From Pascua guehoae (lineage: Eukaryota; Basidiomycota; Tremellomycetes; Trichosporonales; Trichosporonaceae): a stretch of 64,000 nucleotides of DNA. A program made the position numbers and the translations under genes. Shown piece after piece: positions 54,476 through 64,000 of the stretch. How positions within the stretch are numbered: position 1 is the first letter of the stretch; each line of letters begins with the position of its first letter. The stretch lies in assembly GCA_001600415.1 (NCBI GenBank), contig BCJX01000007.1, positions 900,032-964,031 of the forward strand, given 5' to 3'. Under the pieces are notes generated by a model. That model was given only the letters and a program-made list of their open reading frames with translations. It had not been told where the DNA came from and ran no database searches.

Positions 54476-56499
54476 CTTGTTTTTTTTTTCTCCTCGGACG
54501 GGCCGCATGAACGGCCTGTACCGGGACAAGTTTGTAATTTTGCAGGGTTTAAAAAAGTACAGGGTCCGGGTTGCAGGGTCGGCAAGGATGCAGGGTCCCA
54601 AAAGTGACTCTAGCGCATTATACGTAGGTGGCCCCCAGGTAGAAAGTGGAGTCTCTCTGTATTTTTTTCTCTCTTGTGGGCCAGAACAGGCACGGCGACC
54701 CAGACGAGTGGGACAGGTGCAACAACTGAGGGGGGCCATGCGTCAATATCCAACATGCGTCTAGGCTCAACTCCAAATCAGGAAAACATACCGCCAGCAT
54801 TCTCAGGGTCCCCCGTCCCTCTCTGCGTCGAGAAAAATGAAATACAGTGAACCCGGACGGGGGGGGGGAGGGGATTGGGGTCGCGCTACGACATGCATCC
54901 AACCACAGGCGCTCTGTGCATCTCGCTCGTTCGCAACGGCTCTCCGTCCAACAGGGACTTTTCATCCTCGGCATGTGGACGCCGCTACGGCATGGGGCCC
55001 TGCAAGTGCTAACACTGCTCCCTCGCGGCCCACTCTTTCACGCCCCAGTCACAACAAGCGCCGCATGAGCACACAATGAACACCAGTGGAGCTGGCCAAA
55101 AAGCATGTGAGCCAGAGTTTCGAGGAGCACGTGTGGCCCAGCCAAGCCTTAAGCCTCCCTCGTGGCCGCGACACCGCCTGGCGCGCCTGGAGGCCTGGAG
55201 CAGGCCCGGAGCAGCCCACCGGCTACAGCAGGCATAGCAAGGGCGACGAGGATGTGGGGTCGGGTCGGGTTGGGGGGGAGTGCAAGCGCAAGGGCCTAGC
55301 AATTGTGTGCCGTGCTGTGCTTTGCGGCGCCTGTGCCAGGTCCCAAAAGTCGATGTGAGCCCATTTGGCCGGTGAGGGGGCAAAAGGGATCAAGGGGGAG
55401 GGGGGGAACGAGGGGGGGGCAGGGGATGAGGGATACGTACATGCGTACGCTTGTTTTCCCTGGTACCGTACGTCAAGACTGTGGCACCCCAGCATCCGGC
55501 TCTTTGATTTGGTACAGCCATTCTGCCTCGAATCTCGTCCCCAAGCCTCTTGGCTGACGCCCCCGATGCCTACCGGGCGCGCACGCCTCCCCCAGCCAGA
55601 CAGCCCAGGCAGGCAGCCATCAGAGGCGGGGGTGGCTGCTTGCCCGCAAGCTGCATGCCAGCCTGGGTTGTGGCTTACTTTGGATGCCTTGCCCGCAGCA
55701 GACGAGACAGACGCCTGCGGCTATTGCCCCTGTGGGTCCACCAACCAAGTCGAGCACGACAAGACGGGCGGTACGAGCCGCACTTGAGCCTGGAAGCGAT
55801 CGATCGACGGAACGAAGACCCGAGGAATGGCCTACAGTGTCGTCGTATGGTGAGTTGCATTTGGTGCGCGCGCGCGCACCCAAACCAAACCTGGGTTCTC
55901 TCTGGCTCGTCGGCGGTCGGTCCGTCTGGTCGGTCTCTGCTCTGGCTCTGGCTCAGTCTGGCTTGCTGGCTGGTACGCTTTCAGTCAGTCACACACTGTG
56001 TCTGTGTCTCTGCTCTCTGTATCATGCCGTCTGGCGCCTGTTCCCCAAGCGGCCACTAGTTCTTTAGTCTGGACATATACAACACAAACCCCCGGTTCTT
56101 TCGAAGATCGCCTTCGCCCACCGCAGTCCCAGTTCCTCCCCCTCCCCACCTCTTCCCTCTCGTCGCCCGTGTCAACTCTTGAACACTTGTCGTCGCCCTC
56201 TCTGCCCCCTCCCTTCTTGCCCTTTAAAACTCATACATCTACCGGCACCTTCTCTTCCCCCCCACCTTCCCTATCAACCTTACTCCTCCCCGCTTCAAGC
56301 CCAGCCCAGCCAGCCAGCCAGCCCACCAGCCAGCTTGCTCACTCGCTCGCTTCCTTGCCTCCCTACCTTGCTTGCCCCCCATCGCTCACTCTTCCATCTA
56401 CCTACCCCTACTTCTTTACCCATTCCACACTCTTCGCTTCCCATTCCCTACCCTACCCACACCACGCACCCTCCTTCCAGTCCGTGGTACCCGATCGCG
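54476..56499. other. Upstream region and long pyrimidine-rich leader of the HMG-box gene
   Basis: The last ~400 bases before the start codon (about 56090-56495) are almost only C and T with CCAGCC repeats, as in long fungal 5' leaders. Several short inverted and alternating stretches (GCGCGCGCGC at about 55870) occur further up. No other gene seen. Confidence 0.6.
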
Positions 56500-58114
56500 A
56501 TGGACAAGTACCCCATGGCCGCCAACAATACACAACAATACGTCGCGTTTGGAACCTACAACGGCTTCTCCACCGCGGGGCGCCGACCTCCACCACCACC
56601 TCTCCCGCTCACGCCCATGACCGTCCCCGCCGAGCAACCCTCTGGAGCAGACTACTTTGCCTGCCGCGACTACGGCACGGGCCCCTATTCGACGCCACCC
56701 TACAGTGATACCGTCAGCCCGACGGCGCCAAGCATGACCATGAGCTTGAGCACAAGCGCGCCAACCTCGGCCGTAAGCGCGACGACGCCCATTTCCACCA
56801 CCCACTCGCAGCCTCCGTCCCAGCTGCCCGCCGCGGCGGCCCCGGCTCCTGGCACAAACTCTGCACCAGCCGTCCACGCAATGTCCGCATCGGCATCGAC
56901 GCCCGGCATCACGTCGTCGCCGACGTCACGCCGCGATTCAGGTTCTGGTACTGGCACTGGTTCCGGATCAGCAGCGCCGGTCGCAGACTACGACACGTAC
57001 TCGCCCCTGAACGGCATGCCGGAAGCCGAGTCGGTCGTCATCCCCCCGCTCGTTTCGCCCTCTGTGCAGTGGCCGCACAGCGACTTTGACGACTGGGACG
57101 CGCTCCCCGACCTTTTGCGCCAGGACCGCAAGGCCGACTTTTCACCGCGCAGGCCGATGAACAGTGAGTGGTGGCGGAATTATCCGCACCTCCCCTCAGG
57201 GGTGTGATTACTACCTGCTTGTTGCCACCGTGCCTGCCTTCGTCATCACCACCACAACCACAGTGGCTGACATGCAAACAGTCTATTTCATCTACATGCG
57301 CGTCCGCCGCCCCGAGCTGGCACTGCACAACCCAAACCTGTCGACGGGCGACCTGTCCAAGCTCCTAGGCAAGGAGTGGAACAGCATGACCCCTGACCAA
57401 AAGGCGCCATGGAACGAGCTCGCCGAGCGCCTCATGCGGGCATTCAAGAAAAAGTTTCCCGACTACCAGTACGAGAGGGGAGGCGGCAAGAAGATGCTGC
57501 GCAAGCGGCCACGCTCGGCGCCGTCGTCGTTTGCGCTCCTGACGCCACCACACGCCATGGTCGAGGCTGCCGCGCGCCGTGGAACACACATGGCCCGCTA
57601 CGAGCTGCATTGGGACCCCCACCACCACCACGCCCAGTACGCTGCCCACCCGCACGCCGCTGCCCAGTATGCCCAGTACCCCCAGTACGCTCAACACGCC
57701 CAGTACGAGCATTCGCAACATCAGCAGCACCCGCAGCACTCGCCTGTCCACATGCACCAGCACCCCCTGCAGCAGCAGCAACAGCAACAGCAGCACCCGC
57801 GCACGCACCCCGTCGGGCACGCCCCACTGCCCCCGACGCCGACGTCGATGGCTTACCCTGCCTCGGTGACACCCACGACGCCTGCATTCTCGCTCCCGCC
57901 CCCGCCTCAAGAGGCAAAGGACGGCGCACAGTACTACGAGTACCCCGCGACCAGCACGCCGGGGTACGCAGTGCAGTACCAGCCCATCGAGTATACCGCC
58001 TCCGTCGACGCACCTGTCATTGCATGCGCACCGCCCGCGTACCCCTACGCACAGACCGAGTACGCCCCCGTCTACACCCAGGAGGTGTGGGACGAGTACC
58101 TGGTCCAACAGTAG
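56500..58114 (+). CDS. HMG-box (SOX/MATA-type) transcription factor
   Basis: A 498-residue nuclear DNA-binding protein. Exons 56500-57163 and 57282-58114. The start is MDKYPMAANNTQQYVAFG; the first 200 residues are disordered and Ser/Thr/Pro/Ala-rich. The single HMG box begins SPRRPMNIYFIYMRVRRPEL and continues HNPNLSTGDLSKLLGKEWNS, MTPDQKAPWNELAERL and KKKFPDYQY, followed by the basic patch GGGKKMLRKRPRS. Spacing RPMN...KLLG.EW...E..PDY matches sequence-specific SOX/MATA boxes. The C-terminal half is rich in His, Gln, Tyr and Pro: AQYPQYAQHAQYEHSQHQQH and an eight-Gln run (QQQQQQQQ), likely an activation region. The 118-nt intron splits the box right after RPMN. Pheromone-response regulators (Prf1/Mat2) are of this type, but I cannot assign it to them. 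Confidence 0.85.
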
Positions 58115-59333
58115 GGCAGCGCCACCAATGGCGTGTCCTCGACTGCAGCCCGTCTACAACCGGGCCAACAACGTCGACATGTTCCCACCCATCCGCTTCC
58201 GAGCGCTAGTCGCTAAATACGGACTCTCCCGGACTCTTCCAACGCCCCCAAACCACTTGCTAGTTCTGGTAGTGAATTGGTGTCAACGTCGGAGCCACTT
58301 TTCTTTTTCTTCCGCCTTTTTTTTGCTCTCGTGTTTACGGTTTCTTTGGTCCTCTGGTCAAAATGACCTGCGCCTCCCATTGTAGAGTACAGCCCCCGCC
58401 TCTCCCCTCCTCTTTTTTCCCTGTCCCATGTTCTGTACGAGTACAATACGTAGACGATGTTCATGCTATACGAATTCCATTACGCCGGGACCTGGTGCAC
58501 GTTGCTATTCATGACGCCAAGAGCCCACTGCTAGAGTATTCATGACGCCGAGGCTGGTCGTGCACGTTGCCATTCAAGACGCCGACACCGCGTTGCACGT
58601 TGCTGCAGACCTGGAGCTGCCCGCCGCTTTGCCCGGAGCCCAATGGGTGCCGCCATTCGAAGCCCCGCGCGCCACCCGTCTTGGCAGTGGCCAGAACGCC
58701 GACCCCCACACACGGTCAGCAGTGCCCGCCGCACTACTGATAGCGAGCATGGTAGCGAACAACAAGTAGCGTGAAAAAAAGGCACGCCTCTTAGGCTCGT
58801 CTTACGCTCCTAGCCCTGTCTCACGACAATTAAACCTCCTCTGCTCGTGTGGGGATCGGCGGCGCACCAAGATCGTCTAGCATACGAGCTTGAGACAGAC
58901 TTATCTCTCTCTCCAGACTAGCCGTTTCCCGACAACATTTTCCCGCCCAATGGACCACAAAAGTCTACAGCAACAACACTACCATTCAACCAGTCGCAGT
59001 CGTGGATTCCAGTAATGTGTCCACCTGACACCAGTCTGTAGTCTAGCGCGCTACCGTCCTATCTCTCATGCTATCTCATCGCCCCCCACCAGTCGTAGCC
59101 TTTTTCCTCCCGCCCACGCTCCGTCAATAAGCGTGTTCCACACCTCCTCGTAGTGCGCACGTTCCTGGCATTTGTGCGCTATTGATGGTACTGGTACAGC
59201 ACTGCGTACCTTGTCTTGCTACGTACACTCGCTTGTGTCGTGTGCACCCGGGTGTTTGGTGGCGGTGTCGGGCGTCTCGGGATTGACAGCTGATACACAA
59301 CCGAAGGTGCTTGGCACCACGACTCTGTCATGG
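58115..59333. other. Gene-poor region after the HMG-box gene
   Basis: 3' flank of the transcription factor. At about 58496-58600 the phrase CACGTTGC(T/C)ATTCA(T/A)GACGCC recurs two to three times. No gene seen. Confidence 0.5.
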
Positions 59334-59720
59334 TCTCTTAAGTCATCACTGTTGCAGCCGTGCGACTGTCCCCGAACAATGTTCCACTATTGATTATTTC
59401 TTCTGCAACTGCTGGCAGTCGTGCAACTGTCCCGGAACTTGTTGCACCACTGGCTATTCTTGTACCGCACTGCCGTGTTACAACTCAACTCGACTGCCAC
59501 AGAGTTGTTCTGCACTGTTGTACACTTGACAATCTTGTCATCCTCTCTCAAGTCATCATTATTGTGGCCCTGCGACTGTCCCCTGGCAATGTTGCACTAC
59601 TCAATATTGTTTCTGTACTGTTGCAGACATGCGACCTCCCCCGAACATTGTTGCACTACTGTATTCTTCTAGTTAGTGATGCACGATGCACTCTTGCGAC
59701 TGCCCCCGAACAATGTTCCA
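59334..59720. repeat. Decayed tandem repeat, five units of ~60-65 bp
   Basis: Units starting TGCGACTGTCCCCGAACAAT and continuing GTTCCACTACT begin at 59361, 59421, 59571, 59630 and 59695. A longer block (TCTCTCAAGTCATCATTATT plus unit) is itself duplicated at 59334 and 59544, a higher-order repeat. Confidence 0.85.
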
Positions 59721-62558
59721 CTACCACGATTCTTCTTTCACTGCCGTGTTGCATGTCAAATCTACTGCAACTGCTGTACGGCATTTTCTGCTGCGTATGA
59801 CTGTGCTCCCATACCTGTCCTTCTGACCTGATCTACTACATCTACTCCTCTCCAACTCTGCCCTCTGCCACTCTCTGCTCTGCCACTCAGAGGCCCCGCC
59901 ACTCTCCCGCCCATGCCACTTTACGCATCCATTACGGTATCCACACAGCTACCACTCTCTCTCATACTCCGTTACCGCATCCAGCCACCCCCACCCCCGT
60001 TCCACGCAATGCAAGCTGACAAGCTGACACCTCCTCGATCCATGATTCCCGAGCGGGCAAGCACCCAGACACTCAAGCGACAAGCGACGCAGCACCGCAC
60101 CGTATCGACCCGGTCCCACCTCCTTCTGACCCGGCAGTACCGTACGAGTCGTACCGCGTCCTGCGTGCCTCGCGCATGCATCGTGGCTTGAGAGAAAGCC
60201 CTCCCCCCCTAACGGTGTCACTTCTCAGACCCCGCTACCGGTGTAACTCCCTACATCCCCCCTGTAGGTGTTGCCTCCCGTGCAACCAACCCCCTTTGGC
60301 TGTTACCTCGCTAATCCCCACTGGGTGACACCCGTCCAGCGCCCCTCCATGCTCTAGGTTTACTCTACCTTCCTCTGACCTGAACACCGAGCACGGCCAA
60401 ACGCCACATACCGCAACCCACTCACCGTACAGTCACATGCCCCGCGGCGGCGCCGGCCAGCAAGGCCGAATAATTACGCGCGATACGCGCTCCCCCTTTG
60501 GCGGCCATGCCACATTCACACGGCCCGTCGGTCGGTCCCTGATGCCAAGAAGAAAAACGCCGAGATCTGGGTTCGAGAAGAGCACAGTTCAGAGTCAGGA
60601 TGGAGCAGAGTAGAGCAGAGAAGAAGCAAACTGGCAAGAGCAGAACAGAACGGAACCGAGGACATTGCAGCACAATGAACTCATCGGCCGGAGACGCCTG
60701 ACTACGCCCGAACACGCTCCCCCGATCCGAAGAGCCTGACGCTGCCGATTACCGTTGTGGCGGCGTTCACTGGCGTCCACTGTAAAGTAGGGGCGTATTG
60801 GACGCCACTGGCAGTATCGAGTCCGTGTCTCGGTCGGTTGGAGCGCTGCTTACCTTGCTTGCTTGCCTTTGCTGCCTTACCTCGCGTGCATGCCGTGCTC
60901 ACCATGCTAGCCATGCTGGCCGACATTGGCCGCGCGTCTGTCCAGCGAGCAGTCAACGCACAGCTCGCTCGCTACCTCCTTGCTCTGGGCACGTATTTCC
61001 ACCACTGTTTCTCGCCGGGGATATTGGAAAAATGCGCGCAATAAAAGTAAGGCTGCCATTTATGAGCCTGACACCCGCTCCAAACTCAACCTTGAGCCCA
61101 ACAACACGACACGCGCGACCCAACTCTACCTATGAGAGCGTCATTCATTCTTTCAAGGTAGACGGCGCCGGCGTGTGTTGCGTTACAAACTTGTTTGTGC
61201 TCGGGTGTGCCAAGTGCGTACTCTAGTTTTTTTTCCCGTGTTCCACATCTTGTTTTACATCTTGTTCTCCTTGTTCTATCGGCGCTTCTATCGGTGTTTC
61301 TATCCGTGGGTTTTATCCGTGGTTCTACCAATCGTTCTGCCAAGTGTTCTGCAGTGGCGTTTTGGGCGCAGAATGGAATACGGAATCTGACGTCCGCGTC
61401 GCCGCCCCCGACATCGCTGCACATTCGACATGTCATGCGGCGTGGATGTGGGCATGCGGACGTGGGCATGTGGGCGTGGGCAGTGTTGGCCGGCCCGACA
61501 TCTGACACTTGTTCCATAGTCGTACCTTTGCTTTACGCGTACGTGCTCGTGCTCACAGTGGCTGGTTTGGGCCATGCCTGGCCTTGGACTCCTCCCTGTC
61601 ACTGTTCGCGCAAGTGTAGAATGCCCGCCTATGCTCTTCCTGACTCGCTTATCCTCGTCCTGAATCCGGTCGCTAGCTCTCGTCGCTGACCCCCGTTGCC
61701 GACCCTCGTTGCCGGCCCCCGTCGTTTTCCCTGTGTCTCACCCCCATGTCCATGTCCATGTCCGTGTCCAGCCACAGCACCGCTATCAACCTCGGAGAAG
61801 AAAGCAGCGTACTCTGCCCCTGCAGTGCCGCAGCCCCGAGCGCGCATAGACATATCCGCTTATCCTCGTCGGTCGGTCGTCACGTCACTGCTCGTGTCTA
61901 GGATCACACCGCATCAACCTCCGAAGAGCGCACCCTGCCCAGTCCCTTGCCTGCGCACCATGTCCTGAACTCGAACATGACACAGGCACAAAGAACATAC
62001 GACGACCTGGACCTCGATCTCGGCGTAGACTACAGGCTGTAGCGTCGCATGCCAAGCGTCGTCGTACATCCGCAAGTCCGCAGCATACCCCGAACACGCC
62101 TCGTGTCTTGTACGGTACAGTATGCGAGAAAAAGGTTCGTGATGCGGCGCAGGGATGCCGAGGCATGCATCTGTTCACCTCTGCGGGCATTACGAGCTCG
62201 ACAGAGAGAGACAGTGTCGCCCTGCGCCCCTCACCAACCTTTTCCTCACGCCTGTCCCGCGCACGTGTAGACTTTACGTCGGCATCCGTCCCGTCTCGCC
62301 GGCTCGCCAAAGCCGCCGTACCGCCGTACCGCCGTACCGCCGACGCCTGCCGACGAACACCTCGGACCCCCGCCCCGTCCAACTGCGCACGGACCCCCTT
62401 TGTCCCTTTGCCCCCGTCGACGAACCCCCCTTTTGACGCAATGACAGAGCCACGGACGATGACGCGAGGTTTATCCGCACCGCTCCCCCGGAACGCGCCA
62501 CGCACGGCACGCCGCCACGCCGCCACGGGCTGCGGCTACGGTCGCCACACCAACCCCC
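59721..62558. other. Gene-poor region
   Basis: No supported gene. Simple repeats: GCCACT(C) phrases at about 59850-59930, TTCTATC(G/C) phrases at 61275-61320, CATGTC(C) hexamers at 61744-61775. A short frame at 61978-62043 that ends DDLDLDLGVDYRL looks like a terminal exon, but I could not find the exons before it. Confidence 0.4.
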
Positions 62559-62607
62559 CAACCCCAACCCCAACCCCAACCCCAACCCCAACCCCAACAC
62601 CAACCCC
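62559..62607. repeat. (CCCCAA)n hexamer array
   Basis: About eight CCCCAA units with one CACCAA variant. It resembles telomere-type repeat chemistry (C-rich, A pairs) but lies inside the contig and differs from the TTAGGG-type repeats usual for fungi. Confidence 0.9.
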
Positions 62608-64000
62608 GACCCCGCTCCGCACGCTCGCAAGCCTTGGCCGATTGCTTACCCACAGCAGCCACGCCGCCACACAGGGTAGGGTACAGTACTGTACCCTCCA
62701 CCGTCCTGCCTCCCGCATCGCCCGCCTGGCCGTGCCCCGACACACCAGGGTGGTACATGTGCCACAGGTCCCAGGTCCCAGGTGCCACCGCCACCAGAGG
62801 CGGCGAGTATGTCACCAGTCGTACCCTCGACGCCAGCGCCCGCCCGCCCTCATTCCACTCCGCCCACCCCCCTAACCTAAAACTCCGTCCCTAACCATAC
62901 CCGGCCCCTAGCCTTACCCCTCCCCTGTGTCGGCCCCACCCTGTACTCCCATCCTGCTCCTGACGCCCACCGCCCCGTCGCCACCGGCGTCGTGCCACCT
63001 CGGCGCCACCTCGGTCGCTCGATCTCATCCCGTCCGCGCCATGAGCGCCAGGCGCGGACCAATGTGCGGGGTGTGGGTGTGGTGGACAGGCCCCGTCCCG
63101 TCTCGGACCGTGTCCCCCCCTCGGGGTCTGGTGAGGCGTTGATCTATTCCTGTCCGCAGGTGGATCCTGACGAGTTTGACAATGTCAGATCCGATCTCGT
63201 AGGCATGCAACCTGGTGCCACCAGGGCCGTGGAAGTGCAGGTGTCCACGACGGTATGGAGTGTGTGAGGAAGGAATCTGGGACGGTGCGGTCGCAATGGG
63301 TGGGTACGAACAGTCGTCCAACGGTACCGACTACCAGGTACCAGTATACTGACTGTCCAGTCGAGCCTCGGACAAAGAGTCGGACAAATGGCGGCAGGGA
63401 TGCCGAGGCATGCGGCCGCACGCATTTGGATGCCGTTCAGATGCGTGTGGAAAGCGGTCACTACAGTACAGTAGAGCTCGAGCTCACCCTGCGCCACCGA
63501 CCAACAGGCTGTTGGCTGTAGGCTGTACAGTATCTCATCGATAGCCCATGGCATGTTCGCGAACCGGCCTCGACCAGTGGCCCAGATTGCGATCTGGTAC
63601 ATGTAACCCCCATCCCCGCGCGCAGCCGTGGCTCACCGCCATGATTACACCGACATCTCCAAAAAGCTGTGCCCGGCGCCACCGCCACGTCCCACCCAGA
63701 TCGCATCGGCAAGCAATGCCTGTCTTCCATTGTCGGATAACGGGTCGGTACGCTCGCTTGTGGTGATGCCGCCCGGGGTCGGTTCAGGATGCTTGAGACG
63801 CAGGGGACGCACGAGATGCTCTGCATGCTCGGTGCTCGGCTTGCCGACGTCGGGGGCCTCCAGAGAGCGCGATGTCGCTCGGCCGAAGGGACCAACCACA
63901 GTTGTCAGTCTGTTACCCCCAGGGCGGGGTCGTTAGGCGTGGGGCCATGTGGTATCTGGTATGTGGCGTTGTGGCCGGGCCGTTATTCTCCTTATTCCCT
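62608..64000. other. Gene-poor region to the window end
   Basis: No gene supported. Holds a perfect 18-bp palindrome at 62679-62696 and one copy of a dispersed 18-mer (63396-63413, also at 62151-62168). Confidence 0.45.
62679..62696. repeat. Perfect 18-bp palindrome
   Basis: GGGTACAGTACTGTACCC equals its own reverse complement over all 18 bases. Confidence 0.95.

Noticed and set aside
57365..58108. Minus-strand frame opposite the HMG gene, rich in Leu/Val/Arg
   Set aside because: Shadow of the His/Gln/Tyr-rich coding region; the sense HMG box is unambiguous.

Overview
The window is nuclear DNA of a basidiomycetous fungus. Genes are split by many 40-60 nt introns with CTGAC/CTAAC-type branch sites and GT..AG borders, codon third positions are G/C-rich, and the products are typical of basidiomycete yeasts. 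A Tremellomycete, perhaps Trichosporonales, is my inference. It is a draft assembly: there is one N at about 5429 and a 95-base N gap at 16885-16979.

Left half (1-31.2 kb), gene-rich: an alpha-glucoside/maltose-type sugar permease cut by the left edge (+); an Mtr-like amino-acid permease (-); an intracellular GH105 unsaturated rhamnogalacturonyl hydrolase (-); a vacuolar Ca2+/H+ exchanger (-); a secreted, probably GPI-anchored, glycoprotein of unknown role (+); a decayed fragment of a Dal5-type permease (+); an exon of an unknown gene running into a CCA repeat and the N gap (-); a CSC1/OSCA-type cation channel (+); a secreted, PQQ-type sugar dehydrogenase-like beta-propeller (-); a DHA1-type MFS transporter (+); an ASPSCR1/Ubx4-type UBX protein (+); and a proline/serine-rich cytosolic protein resembling DUF7330 proteins (-). 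Most of these handle sugar, amino-acid or ion transport, or carbohydrate breakdown, but they do not form an obvious cluster.

Middle (31.2-43.8 kb): a ~2.4 kb upstream region leads into a ~2,460-residue, largely disordered protein with a C-terminal coiled coil. I count five repeated PAM2-like motifs in it, an architecture matching Upa2, the scaffold of endosomal mRNA transport known from Ustilago maydis. A small hemerythrin (HHE) gene follows, with unusually long, repeat-filled introns. A 49-C tract and a 32-C tract lie in introns of these two neighbouring genes, just ahead of the 3' splice sites.

Right part (43.8-64 kb), gene-poor: about 12.7 kb with no confident gene, then one HMG-box transcription factor (56.5-58.1 kb), then about 5.9 kb without a confident gene. 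This DNA carries decayed tandem repeats (48.4-48.8, 49.2 and 59.3-59.7 kb), an inverted repeat, a Pol III/tRNA-like element with a T-run terminator, a CCCCAA hexamer array and a perfect 18-bp palindrome. The strongest novelty candidate is the multi-PAM2 scaffold gene. The isolated HMG-box gene and the repeats around it are next.
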